A stretch of 23,775 nucleotides of DNA from the NCBI GenBank assembly GCA_037443105.1, contig JBBIOZ010000019.1, positions 1 to 23,775 on the forward strand, written 5' to 3'. The position numbers were made by a program, and so were the translations under genes. The stretch comes from JAWCLZ01 sp037443105 (GTDB taxonomy: Archaea > Halobacteriota > JAWCLZ01). This document shows, piece by piece, positions 1 through 7,424 of this stretch. The notes under the pieces were generated by a model. The model searched no databases. It had not been told where the DNA came from and saw only the letters and a program-made list of their open reading frames with translations. Within the stretch, counting starts at the first letter, position 1, and each line of letters opens with the position of its first letter.

Positions 1-447
1 GTCACTCCCTCAAACTTTAAATGGATCGAGACTCCTGCTCGCTTTGAAGCCGGCACGCCAAATCTACCGGGTGTAATTGGTCTTGGCAAAGGCTTGGAGT
101 ATGTTCAAAAGATTGACGTTGAAAATATAAAGCGGCATATAGAAAATTTAAGTTCATATCTCGCCGAGGGGCTGGGAGATATAGAAAACGTGGAGATATA
201 TGGCCCAAGCCAGAGGCATGGTATTGTTTCCTTCAATATAAAGGGCATGAACTGCCATGACCTAGCGCTGATCTTGGATGAAACCAAGAGAATCTGCGTT
301 AGAAGCGGGCATCACTGTGCCTCGCTGGCAATCAAACAGCTCGGGGTTGAGGGTACGGTGAGGGCCTCGTTTGGTTTATATAATACAAGGGAAGAAGTTG
401 ATCTTTTAATTGAAACTGTTAGCAGTATAGCTGAGGCACTGGTGTGA
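1..447 (+). CDS. sufS: Cysteine desulfurase (SufS/CsdA-like), C-terminal part
   Basis: The reading frame is open from base 1, so the start lies outside the window; about 148 residues remain. Family: PLP-dependent enzymes that take sulfur from L-cysteine as a persulfide for Fe-S cluster and thiolation pathways. Visible signature: an early RFEAGTPNLPG motif, typical of the SufS/CsdA group, and a later RSGHHCA motif holding the cysteine that carries the persulfide. The C-terminal helix ends with the stop at 445-447. This stop overlaps the GTG proposed as the kptA start, so the two genes are probably co-transcribed. The lysine that binds PLP lies upstream and cannot be checked. The family call is firm; the exact subtype is less certain. 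Confidence 0.9.
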   Translation, partial: VTPSNFKWIETPARFEAGTPNLPGVIGLGKGLEYVQKIDVENIKRHIENLSSYLAEGLGDIENVEIYGPSQRHGIVSFNIKGMNCHDLALILDETKRICVRSGHHCASLAIKQLGVEGTVRASFGLYNTREEVDLLIETVSSIAEALV

Positions 448-1076
448 ATATGAAGCAGCAGATGATTCGATTCTGCTTAACCCACGGGTACTTCCGGGGG
501 GAAAAATGTAAATGCGGTGAAACTGGTAGGTTTATACTCTCAGCGTATAAAGCTGAGAAACTCGGCAAGATCGTAAGTGGGGCGCTTCGCCATTTTCCAG
601 ATAAACTCGGGCTGAATATAGATAAGCAGGGTTGGACGAGCTATAGCGAATTGGTTAAAGCAGTGCAGAAGCGCTATCGCTGGGCTAGGGAATATCATAT
701 TCGAGCACTTGTGGAATCGGATGAAAAAGGAAGATATCAGATGAAGGAGGGCAAAATAAGAGCCACCTATGGCCACTCAATCTACATCGAATTAGATTTC
801 CCAGCCAACGATCAAGCTGTTTTATACTATGGCACGAGCGAGGAAGAGGCAGAAATGATATTAGTAACAGGCTTGAAGCCGGTTAAACAGCGCTATGTGC
901 ACTTAAGTAGAACAATCGAAAATGCTGTTACTGTGGCAAATATCCATACCGATAAACCTATAATTGTGACCGTCGATGCTAAAGGAGCGCAGGAAAGCGG
1001 CGTGAAGATCATGAGAGTTGGAGATATCTGTTTATCCGAGCCAATACCAGCGTGTTTTTTAAGCATTAAGACCTAA
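444..1076 (+). CDS. kptA: RNA 2'-phosphotransferase KptA/Tpt1
   Basis: KptA transfers an internal RNA 2'-phosphate to NAD+, giving ADP-ribose 1'',2''-cyclic phosphate. The protein has the archaeal N-terminal zinc-like extension (FCLTHGYFRGEKCKCG, with His and Cys ligands). The catalytic core follows: SGALRHFPDKLGL with the Arg-His pair, then GWTSYSEL, KIRATYGHS, LYYGTS and RYVHLS, all hallmarks of the family. At 210 residues it is near the usual archaeal size. The GTG at 444 is preferred because GAGG at 433-436 sits 7 nt upstream and the start overlaps the desulfurase stop; ATG 450 is the alternative. Its 3' end overlaps the convergent HMG-CoA reductase gene by 11 bp. Archaeal tRNA splicing is not known to leave a 2'-phosphate, so the cellular substrate is open. 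Confidence 0.95.
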   Translation: MNMKQQMIRFCLTHGYFRGEKCKCGETGRFILSAYKAEKLGKIVSGALRHFPDKLGLNIDKQGWTSYSELVKAVQKRYRWAREYHIRALVESDEKGRYQMKEGKIRATYGHSIYIELDFPANDQAVLYYGTSEEEAEMILVTGLKPVKQRYVHLSRTIENAVTVANIHTDKPIIVTVDAKGAQESGVKIMRVGDICLSEPIPACFLSIKT

Positions 1077-2349
1077 GATGTTTCTCGGTCGAGAGTGCTT
1101 CAAGCAGTTCCTTCGCGCGGTCCAGGCGCACTTTTTTCTCTTTAACCATTATCTCGGCAATTCTATCGATCAAATCACCTGTAGCACCAGCTGCAATTGC
1201 AATATTCCTAGAATGCAAACTCATATGGCCGCGCTGAATACCCTCAGTTGCAAGAGCTCGCAGTGCTGCAAAATTCTGAGCAAGTCCAACTGCAGCCATT
1301 ACCTCTGCAAGTTCAGCAGCTGATTTCACTCCTAAAACTTTGAGATTAACTCTAGCAGTGGGATGGGTTTTAGTTGCCCCACCCACTATTCCAACTGCCA
1401 GTGGCAGCTCAATTGTGCCAACTAAATCTCCCTCGCGGTTCTTTTCCCATCTCGAGAGAGGTTCGTATCTACCGCTCCTGCTGGCATAGGCGTGTGCCCC
1501 TGCTTCAATTGCGCGAGTATCATTTCCAGTAGCCAGGGCCACAGCGGTTATTCCATTCATTATTCCCTTGTTATGGGTGGTGGCACGATAGTGATCTGAA
1601 GCAGCGAAGCTATAAGCGAGGAGAATTGCATCCACCACCCCCTCGCCTCCGATTGCTTGCTTTGGGAATACCGCTCGAGCTCTTGCCAAGCGCTTGTCAG
1701 CGAAGTTTGAAATGATTCTTAAATATACCTTGCCTTGGGTGATCTCCTCGATCAAAGGCGCAACTGCCTCTGCCATGGTATTAACAGCGTTGGCTCCCAT
1801 TGCATCTCTGCAGTCTACAATTAAATGGGTTATCACCATTCCACCGCTGCTTGTATGAATTACCCTTGCTTCAACATCTCTAGCTCCACCGCCTAGCTTG
1901 ACAAGCACTGGATCTTGCTCATTCGCGAGTTTTAAAATCTCCTCTTTTCGCTCTAGAATACGATTTCTTGCAGCATAGGGATCTTTAATTCCAGTTGCCT
2001 GAATCTGGCCGATCATAAGTGCACCTGAGCTACTGGTGAAAAACCCACCCCCCTCTCTAGCCATCTTCGCGGCATTGCTGGCAGCTGCAATTACAGAGGG
2101 CTCTTCTATTGCCATGGGGATGAGATAATCTCTGTCATTTATGAGAAAATTAACAGCAATTCCGAGGGGCAGTGTTATACCCCCTATTACATTTTCAATC
2201 ATCCTATCAGCCATATCTACCCCAAGTGCACCTGTATTTGAAAGAATTTTAACTTCATCCTCGCTGAGATCAGCGAAATTTCTCACGAACTCAAGTCTTT
2301 CTTTAAAGCTTAGTTTATAAAAACCTGAGACCTTTGAAGTCCTCTTCAA
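1066..2349 (-). CDS. hmgA: Hydroxymethylglutaryl-CoA reductase, class II type
   Basis: HMG-CoA reductase makes mevalonate from HMG-CoA (or the reverse), the committed step toward archaeal isoprenoid lipids. Motifs in order: EEPSVIAAAS with the catalytic Glu, DAMGANAVNTMAE (cofactor-binding loop), HNKGIMNG with the catalytic Lys, GNDTRAIEAGAHAYA with the catalytic Asp, and LHSRNIAIAAGATG with the late His. The length (427 residues), the N-terminal PGFYKLS-like segment and the C-terminal helical tail point to class II, the Pseudomonas mevalonii/Archaeoglobus type, rather than the usual archaeal class I. A TTG at 2373 would give 8 more residues, but GGAGGT at 2356-2361 lies 6 nt before the TTG at 2349, which I therefore take as the start. 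The gene stands alone and its 3' end overlaps kptA. Confidence 0.95.
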   Translation of the reverse strand: MKRTSKVSGFYKLSFKERLEFVRNFADLSEDEVKILSNTGALGVDMADRMIENVIGGITLPLGIAVNFLINDRDYLIPMAIEEPSVIAAASNAAKMAREGGGFFTSSSGALMIGQIQATGIKDPYAARNRILERKEEILKLANEQDPVLVKLGGGARDVEARVIHTSSGGMVITHLIVDCRDAMGANAVNTMAEAVAPLIEEITQGKVYLRIISNFADKRLARARAVFPKQAIGGEGVVDAILLAYSFAASDHYRATTHNKGIMNGITAVALATGNDTRAIEAGAHAYASRSGRYEPLSRWEKNREGDLVGTIELPLAVGIVGGATKTHPTARVNLKVLGVKSAAELAEVMAAVGLAQNFAALRALATEGIQRGHMSLHSRNIAIAAGATGDLIDRIAEIMVKEKKVRLDRAKELLEALSTEKHLRS

Positions 2350-2465
2350 AGTTAAACCTCCTAAGTCTATCAAATAGCAATGGCATTAAAATAGTTTATC
2401 CAGCTTTCTTTATTAAGCTGATTAACTCTTTGATTATGAATTCATAGCCAAGTTTTATATCCTAT

Positions 2466-2678
2466 GTGAAGATACACTCATGTGTGACCAGTGATTTGGA
2501 ACTTTTAAGAAGATGGAGATCAAGAATAGGAAGTCAGCTTGTTCCTCCAAAGGTGACCTTCTGCCCTGTGGAAAAGAAAATGGTTGAGGTGGCAAAGCAA
2601 TGTTATAATTGCATATTTGCAAAAGTGGGATCGGATGACTTTCCCTACTGCGAATATGAATATATGGAGAGAATATAA
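2466..2678 (+). CDS. Small four-cysteine protein, unknown function
   Basis: A 70-residue protein with cysteines at 33, 46, 49 and 62 (pattern C-x12-C-x2-C-x12-C), which looks like a zinc or iron-sulfur site; the central CYNC and the YCEYEY tail stand out. A further Cys at position 6 lies outside the pattern. Start choice is uncertain: the GTG at 2466 has no SD and lies only about 8-10 nt from a TATA-like tttata, whereas the GTG at 2484 is at a better distance for a leaderless start. The next gene begins 3 nt after the stop, so the two are almost certainly one transcript. I do not recognise a named family. The cysteine spacing and the tight linkage to a zinc-ribbon HExxH protein favour a real gene. 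Confidence 0.7.
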   Translation: MKIHSCVTSDLELLRRWRSRIGSQLVPPKVTFCPVEKKMVEVAKQCYNCIFAKVGSDDFPYCEYEYMERI

Positions 2679-2681
2679 ATA

Positions 2682-3149
2682 ATGCCTGAGAATCTTGAAA
2701 GTGAACTGGGACTTGTTTTAATTAAAACCTGCCCTTCCTGTCAATGGAGTGTGATTGAACAGCTCGATGTTTTTGAGCTGCCCTATTCCGTATGTGAAAA
2801 ATGCGGAAGAGAGCTTGAGGTTGAAAAAGGCAGAAAGGAGATTATGATTGAATTCACGCTATTCAAAGAGGCCAATGAAGCGATCAAGCACAAAGCCCAA
2901 GTTTTTGCACCTCAGCAGAGGAAGTGCATACTGGGAACAGTTGTTGATCAAAGAATTGAGATTTATCTCGATAATATCTTGGCCTTAACAAAAGAGGACA
3001 CCGGTGCTTTAATTTTCATGCTCGAACGCATCACTCTGCACGAACTAGCACACGCGCTCTCTCCAACCGCAGGAGAGGATGAGACCCATAGATTCGCCGA
3101 TAAAGCAATGGTAATGAGGCTGCAGACAAAGAAATCCGAGTTCGAATAA
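2682..3149 (+). CDS. Putative zinc-ribbon HExxH metallopeptidase-like protein
   Basis: A 155-residue soluble protein. Residues 17-41 hold two CxxC pairs (CPSC and CEKC), a zinc-ribbon arrangement. Residues 120-124 form HELAH, the zinc-binding and catalytic motif of many metallopeptidases, and His136 in DETHRFADKA could be the third metal ligand, somewhat like SprT-type domains. The middle section (about 55-105) is mixed alpha/beta. There is no signal peptide or membrane helix, so it should act in the cytoplasm. The ATG at 2682 follows the preceding stop by 3 nt. No substrate can be inferred. It could be a protease acting on bound or damaged proteins, or a metal-binding protein without peptidase activity. 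The motif is clear; the function is inference. Confidence 0.8.
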   Translation: MPENLESELGLVLIKTCPSCQWSVIEQLDVFELPYSVCEKCGRELEVEKGRKEIMIEFTLFKEANEAIKHKAQVFAPQQRKCILGTVVDQRIEIYLDNILALTKEDTGALIFMLERITLHELAHALSPTAGEDETHRFADKAMVMRLQTKKSEFE

Positions 3150-3173
3150 AATATAATAAAATATTATAAAATT

Positions 3174-3716
3174 CTAAACTGTCTGCGCCTTAGGAGCTAT
3201 TTTCATGTAGCGCTCCAGAAACTCTCGAGCGCTTTGCTCATCGAAGGAGAATTTCCAGAAGTGAATATTTTCTTCCACACAGTGGATATTTCCCTCTTCT
3301 TTGATCATGCCAATTTTAGAAAAAAATTTCTCAGGCGTTCTGGCTTCATCTTTCTCCCATCTCGAGGTAAGCTTGACGCGTCCATTGAAGCCATGGAGTA
3401 TGGACTGCTCCACTGCATCCTTCATAAGCGTTGTACCCACCAAGCGGATCTCTTTATTTGCTATGGATTCTATGCAGTCTATATAGAGATAATCTTGTTC
3501 AAGTGAAAATGCATATGCACCTAGCACTTCACCGGTTTTCTTATCCTTTAATACACGGAGCTTGCAGCCATCGTGAGCTATCTCGCGCCATCCAAAAATA
3601 GAACCCTTCCATCTATCACTGGTTGAAAGATATCTTCGGTCTTCCCACTCTGCCCAGTCTACCAGTACTGCAATGGGTTTGCTGGTTTTCTTGTCGATTA
3701 CATAATACTCGGCCAA
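3174..3716 (-). CDS. GNAT-like acetyltransferase-fold protein (tentative)
   Basis: A 180-residue soluble protein. The central part (about residues 48-140) runs as beta strands with a GNAT-like order: LRVLKDKKTGEVLGAYAFSL, then an LVGTTLMKDAVEQSILHGF helix region and an RVKLTSRW strand, ending with FFSKIGM, which resembles the end of an acetyl-CoA-binding GNAT fold. The usual Q/R-x-x-G-x-G/A pyrophosphate loop is not clearly present, so catalysis is doubtful. The start is TTG at 3716 with an AGAGGGGG SD immediately upstream; no ATG gives a better fit. It is convergent to the metallopeptidase-like gene and divergent from the small ORF at 3752. I do not recognise a named family. Confidence 0.65.
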   Translation of the reverse strand: MAEYYVIDKKTSKPIAVLVDWAEWEDRRYLSTSDRWKGSIFGWREIAHDGCKLRVLKDKKTGEVLGAYAFSLEQDYLYIDCIESIANKEIRLVGTTLMKDAVEQSILHGFNGRVKLTSRWEKDEARTPEKFFSKIGMIKEEGNIHCVEENIHFWKFSFDEQSAREFLERYMKIAPKAQTV

Positions 3717-3751
3717 GATCCCCCTCTAGGCATTATAGTAAGGAAAATATA

Positions 3752-3856
3752 ATGAATGTTCATATTAATAAACTTTTTGCAAAAAAAATGGGTTCTGTTA
3801 CTTTAATCACCTCTTTAGTATATGTGGTTTTTCTCCTTCTAGGCCTTCTTTTATGA
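3752..3856 (+). CDS. Possible 34-residue single-pass membrane peptide
   Basis: ATG at 3752 opens a 34-codon frame: a short basic head (INKLFAKK) followed by about 20 hydrophobic residues (VTLITSLVYVVFLLLGLLL) and a stop at 3854-3856. An AGGA lies 8 nt upstream. The basic-then-hydrophobic layout is what a small membrane protein would show, and the stretch is otherwise gene-free. The peptide is short enough that a chance frame in AT-rich DNA is possible. No family is recognised. Confidence 0.35.
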   Translation: MNVHINKLFAKKMGSVTLITSLVYVVFLLLGLLL

Positions 3857-3934
3857 GGTGCAGCTAATACCACTGACCACCATGCCTACCCTATGTGACT
3901 ATTGTTTTGAAAAGAGTGGGGAGATAATTCCTAA

Positions 3935-4190
3935 TTAGGAAAGAGAAAGTAAATGATTCTCTTGCTCTCGGGACAAATCCTCAATCTTCTTCACAAATCT
4001 GAATCCATTTCCAATAGCCAAGATGGAAGAGCTAAATGAGAGCCCTTTCAAGTAGAGCAATACCCCAAACTGCACACTTCAATAGCTGTTCTCTCACGCA
4101 CAAAAAAATCCTATCATCTGGTCCAAATGTTAGGAATTCAATATCGAGATACTCCAGCTTATAGATGGCATCCTTAAAAGGCGTATGAAC
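3935..4190 (-). pseudogene. Probable frameshifted gene remnant
   Basis: The minus strand between two intact genes carries protein-like sequence split over two frames. Frame A (4190 down to a TAG at 4032-4034) reads 52 codons, including YKLEYLDIEFLTFGPDD and REQLLKCAVWGIALLERA. Near 4040 the plausible sequence moves to another frame, reading SSSILAIGNGFRFVKKIEDL and ending with the TAA at 3935-3937. Neither half has a start with an SD. Frame A lies in the same frame as the coiled-coil gene upstream, separated by its TGA and a TAG. The best explanation is a decayed gene without its 5' end. A chance resemblance to coding sequence, or a sequencing indel in a short real gene, remain possible. No family is recognised. 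Confidence 0.4.
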
Positions 4191-4199
4191 CTAGCTATC

Positions 4200-4706
4200 T
4201 CACTTGCTTGCTATGAGAAGCCTACTTGCAACCGCGAGAATAAATGCAAGTCCCATTGCCATGGAAAAAAATGGATACTGCAGAATTCCGCTGTTATTGG
4301 TAGCAAGCAATGCAGTGATTATAAGCATGCAAGCGGCTGCCACAATTCCAGTTATATCCATCGGGATTTTAGAACTAGGCTTCCGCAGCTTTAGCTCATA
4401 TATCTGCTTCTCCAGCTCCTGATTTTTGATTTGAACCAATTGAATCTCTTCCATGAGCTTCGCTCTTGAATTATCCAAGTCTTTCATCAGCTCTTCAACT
4501 GCGAATATTTTTTTCATAATTGAATCAAGCAGTTTTTTAAGATCATTGGTCACCTCCTCGCTTCCTATCACAGCTTTTTTGTTTTTTTCATCCTCCAATG
4601 ATAAGCGATATTCAACTGCGCGAATCCTACCTTCCACACTCTTCAATATTTGCTCTATGGAAAGCAATCTACCATAAAAATCCAGTTCATTCTTTGGCAT
4701 ATGCAT
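4200..4706 (-). CDS. Coiled-coil protein with two C-terminal membrane helices
   Basis: A 168-residue protein. Residues about 8-108 are charged and heptad-like (for example AVEELMKDLDNSRAKLMEEI) and should form a long coiled coil. Two hydrophobic helices follow (about 116-134 and 142-165), separated by a short loop with Asn-Asn-Ser-Gly. Both ends should lie on the same side of the membrane, with the coiled coil probably in the cytoplasm. ATG 4706 is followed two codons later by another ATG (4700). No SD is seen, and an AT-rich TATA-like stretch lies just upstream, so the message may be leaderless. The gene diverges from the pilin-like cassette and could supply a membrane scaffold for it, but that link rests on position only. 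Confidence 0.75.
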   Translation of the reverse strand: MHMPKNELDFYGRLLSIEQILKSVEGRIRAVEYRLSLEDEKNKKAVIGSEEVTNDLKKLLDSIMKKIFAVEELMKDLDNSRAKLMEEIQLVQIKNQELEKQIYELKLRKPSSKIPMDITGIVAAACMLIITALLATNNSGILQYPFFSMAMGLAFILAVASRLLIASK

Positions 4707-4787
4707 ATAAAAAATCTGAAGGTATATTAAATTTCATTTTTGCTAAAATTAGAAAGAAATAAATACCGCAACATCTTTGATTTGCAT

Positions 4788-5333
4788 ATGAATGAAAATA
4801 AGTCATTGCTGAGCAATTGCTCTGCTTCCGAATTTCTGATATTTCGCTTTATCGTTGCAGTGGTGCTCTTCGGGGTTTTGCTATTCATAGTATTTGCTGC
4901 TCAAGGAGAGAATTTGCTTCAAATTAGCGAGCAGCAAATACTTTGGGAAATTCAGAGAATAGAGCAAACCGCGCTTCTTCTATATAAATCAGGGGGAGAG
5001 ATGGATCAAGGAGCTGGAAGTCTCAGGCTATTGAAACTTCAAATCCCTGAGTCGATGGATTACGCTGCATTTGGAGCAGCGCCTGGTGATCTATCATTCA
5101 GAAGAGATGCAGAGGCAAATCTATATCACTACAAGCTTCAAAATGGTAAAATACAGATTTTTTCTTCTAAGGCAAAGTTCTGCGCTGCTAAATTGAAAAA
5201 TGGCAGTGCTCTACCTTTAATAGATAAACCAGCTGTTCTACGACCGGGAAGCTATGAGCTCTATTTAGAGTCGATTCAAGTTGAAAATAAAACTTATGTG
5301 ATGCTCTATGGAGGGGACTCGCGTGTTGAATGA
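4788..5333 (+). CDS. Pilin-like single-pass membrane protein 1
   Basis: A 181-residue protein: short polar N-terminus, one hydrophobic helix (about residues 15-37, FLIFRFIVAVVLFGVLLFIV) and an extracellular-type beta-rich domain. The domain aligns by eye with the last gene of the cassette (7424-7930): LKLQIPES/LKLNLPSN, YKLQNGK/YKVQGGG, CAAKLKNGSALP/CAASKENGVLLP, and RPGSYELYL/KSGSYTLTF. This layout is typical of archaeal pilin and pseudopilin-like proteins, though no clean prepilin-peptidase site is obvious. ATG 4788 is chosen because an AT-rich TATA-like element lies about 27 nt upstream, fitting a leaderless start; an upstream TTG at 4740 would add 16 residues. First gene of a five-gene operon; its end overlaps the next gene. 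Confidence 0.75.
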   Translation: MNENKSLLSNCSASEFLIFRFIVAVVLFGVLLFIVFAAQGENLLQISEQQILWEIQRIEQTALLLYKSGGEMDQGAGSLRLLKLQIPESMDYAAFGAAPGDLSFRRDAEANLYHYKLQNGKIQIFSSKAKFCAAKLKNGSALPLIDKPAVLRPGSYELYLESIQVENKTYVMLYGGDSRVE

Positions 5334-5883
5334 TGAAAATGGATGGGTAGATTATATGCTCTACAGCACTGGAATATTATTCGCAGGCTCAATTCTACTT
5401 ATAGCAATTTGCGGTGTATTCAAGTTAACCATTCCCTCTAATGAGCAAATCTTGCTTCAAAGCGCTGCAATCGAGGTGGTGAATCAAATTGAGGGGGTGG
5501 ACTTAAAATATTTTCCATACAATCATTCCTTGAAATTGAAACCCGGCTACAATGTTGCAATAAGCTGTGAATACATCACGGTTTCAAACTTAAATGCAAA
5601 CTACGCTAGACCTTTGATGGTGCGTGTTTACACTAAGAACTCTTTCTGGAATAACACAGCTGAGATGCGAAGCTTTCTGAAACAGCAATTTGGATACTCA
5701 GGTACCGAGGAGGATAGAATTGAGGCTAGTCAAGCAGTTAATTTAAGCAAAGTATTCCACGCCATCGCATTGAATGCCTCCATTGATATCAAATGGCAGG
5801 ATGAAGTCTGGCTGGAGAAGGTGTTCATTTATTTTGACAATGGCGAGAGGAAAGGATATGTTTTTATTTATAAAGAGCGATAA
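5323..5883 (+). CDS. Pilin-like single-pass membrane protein 2
   Basis: A 186-residue protein with the N-terminus LNDENGW directly before one hydrophobic helix (about residues 12-35), then an exported-type domain with several Asn-rich segments. The GTG at 5323 is preferred because GGAGG at 5310-5314 lies 8 nt upstream, and because this start gives an M-L-x-D-E-x-G beginning that matches the fourth gene (MLIDESG) and resembles the fifth (MFDEAG). ATG 5308 would overlap the SD itself. It overlaps the first gene by 11 bp and the third by 26 bp, so translation is probably coupled. The shared N-terminus looks like a targeting or processing element, by analogy with archaeal TadE/pilin-like families. 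No named family is assigned. Confidence 0.75.
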   Translation: MLNDENGWVDYMLYSTGILFAGSILLIAICGVFKLTIPSNEQILLQSAAIEVVNQIEGVDLKYFPYNHSLKLKPGYNVAISCEYITVSNLNANYARPLMVRVYTKNSFWNNTAEMRSFLKQQFGYSGTEEDRIEASQAVNLSKVFHAIALNASIDIKWQDEVWLEKVFIYFDNGERKGYVFIYKER

Positions 5884-6304
5884 AGCAATAACCGAGCCAT
5901 ATTCAGATTTACTTGCAATTAGCTTGGTGCTCACAGGTTATTTGCTTTTTATAATATTAATTGGCTGCGCTTATTCCTCCCAGGCTTCAAAGGCATATAC
6001 CGTGGAGCATTACTCTGAGCTTAATTTTCTTGCTCAGAAGCTTAAGGGTATGCTTGCCTGCAGCGATAGAGAGGATTTGCTGGATGCCGAAAAGCTGGCT
6101 AGCTATCAAGCGAGAGAATTGTTAGAATTACATCCTTTAAGCATTCAAGTAATTATTGCTGCAGAGGATAGAGTTTGGAGAATTGGAGAGGAACCGGATT
6201 TCTTTACAATAAGGAGCAGTATATCGATTCCAGTTACAGTGAGAATAAATCCCGCGCAGTCTATCAAGGGCACTTTAAAATTAACTCTATGGCAGAGGTC
6301 ATAA
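5858..6304 (+). CDS. Pilin-like single-pass membrane protein 3
   Basis: A 148-residue protein starting FLFIKSDKAITEPYSD and followed by one hydrophobic helix (about residues 19-39, ISLVLTGYLLFIILIGC) and a smaller exported domain. Residues 61-85 are helical and acidic, and a beta-type end follows (RSSISIPVTVRI). ATG 5858 has AGAGGAAAGGAT just upstream and overlaps the previous gene by 26 bp. The open frame runs further upstream, but those codons lie fully inside the previous gene and look non-coding. The N-terminal SDKA replaces the D-E-x-G of its neighbours. The stop is followed after one base by the next start. This is the shortest cassette member. Confidence 0.7.
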   Translation: MFLFIKSDKAITEPYSDLLAISLVLTGYLLFIILIGCAYSSQASKAYTVEHYSELNFLAQKLKGMLACSDREDLLDAEKLASYQARELLELHPLSIQVIIAAEDRVWRIGEEPDFFTIRSSISIPVTVRINPAQSIKGTLKLTLWQRS

Positions 6305-6305
6305 A

Positions 6306-7424
6306 ATGCTTATCGATGAATCTGGCTATTCTTCGACAATGGATGCCATAATTTTTCTAAGCTTTGTATCCATTGCAGCACTAATTCTATCTCCAATTTT
6401 GATTGGAAATTTACAGCTGCTTGCTTTAATTGATAAAAAAAGTCAAGCTGATGCCTCTGCAATTTTGCTTACTTTTTTGAATGCGAAAATCGATGATTTT
6501 AGATATAGATTTGCAGGCAGCCAGCTCAGTGCTCTAGATGGCTCAAGCTTAATTAAGCAAACCTCTTTTTTGATCGCTGGGCGAGAGAATAAGCATAAAA
6601 CTTTCGCTGATCTTTGCGCTGAATGCCTAGCTTCACAGTTTTATATCTATCAAGGTGATGATAAATTTCGATTGAATATTTTCACTCAAGAATGCGATGC
6701 TGAAATTGAGAGTTTAATAAGTAACTATCTCAATAAACAGCTTGGGGATAGATATTTCTACTGCTTCGAAGCTAAATGGCGGCCATTGATAGGCGTGCCA
6801 CTTGGAGGGGAGATTAAAGTTGGAGAGGGAATACCACCGCTTCAAAGTATATATGTGGAAAAAGCTACTATAACCATGCCCTATGAAAATTTTATAACAA
6901 AGGAGGGGGTTGAGAAAGAGATCAATGAAGAACTTGAGAAGATCGATAGAGACCTTGCTGACTACGATGCTGGTAGAATTAATAAAACAGTTTTCAAGGA
7001 GCGCGTGAAGCAGCGTCTTTTCAATGCTCTAGAGAGAATTACTGAGAGAATTTTAGATGAATTATTCAAGCAAATGCTGAAGCAAAATCTCACTTTGCCT
7101 CAACTTGAGGAAATGCCTATAGATGATGAATTGAAGTTGAACTACTCGATGGAGGTAAATGAGGTGGTGAAGGCTATAGCAAACACTTCAGGCAGCAATT
7201 TGAATGAGCAGCTTGAGAACTATTGCAAAACGAGGGTTATAGCGGAGCTCAGTCCTTTGATTAATTTAGAGTTGGATAGGGCGCTGGATAAAGTTACAGA
7301 TAAAACTGTTTCACTGGCAGATCGAGCTCTTGGTTTGAAAGAGCGATTTCTGAATGAGCTATTTGCTCGATTGAGTTTAAGCAAGGCGGAGATCTCACTT
7401 GCCATTTGGGACAGGAGAATGTAA
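6306..7424 (+). CDS. Pilin-like membrane protein 4 with long helical domain
   Basis: A 372-residue protein, the largest of the cassette. It begins MLIDESGYSSTMDAI, has one hydrophobic helix (about residues 15-38) and then a long exported domain. The domain has a mixed section with three cysteines (Cys104, Cys107 and a third near 129, plus one near 153), then a highly charged helical section from about residue 200, rich in Glu, Lys and Arg, likely a coiled coil or helical bundle. The D-E-S-G-Y-S-S-T-M-D-A-I start resembles N-termini of archaeal pilus-cluster proteins known to me as a pattern, but I cannot assign a family. GAGGTC lies 6 nt before the ATG. The last base of its stop is shared with the next ATG. 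Confidence 0.75.
   Translation: MLIDESGYSSTMDAIIFLSFVSIAALILSPILIGNLQLLALIDKKSQADASAILLTFLNAKIDDFRYRFAGSQLSALDGSSLIKQTSFLIAGRENKHKTFADLCAECLASQFYIYQGDDKFRLNIFTQECDAEIESLISNYLNKQLGDRYFYCFEAKWRPLIGVPLGGEIKVGEGIPPLQSIYVEKATITMPYENFITKEGVEKEINEELEKIDRDLADYDAGRINKTVFKERVKQRLFNALERITERILDELFKQMLKQNLTLPQLEEMPIDDELKLNYSMEVNEVVKAIANTSGSNLNEQLENYCKTRVIAELSPLINLELDRALDKVTDKTVSLADRALGLKERFLNELFARLSLSKAEISLAIWDRRM

Noticed and set aside
3623..3751. Longer version of the small membrane peptide, extending upstream to 3623
   Set aside because: The extra codons lie over the start of the opposite-strand GNAT-like gene and look non-coding; only the frame from 3752 is kept.
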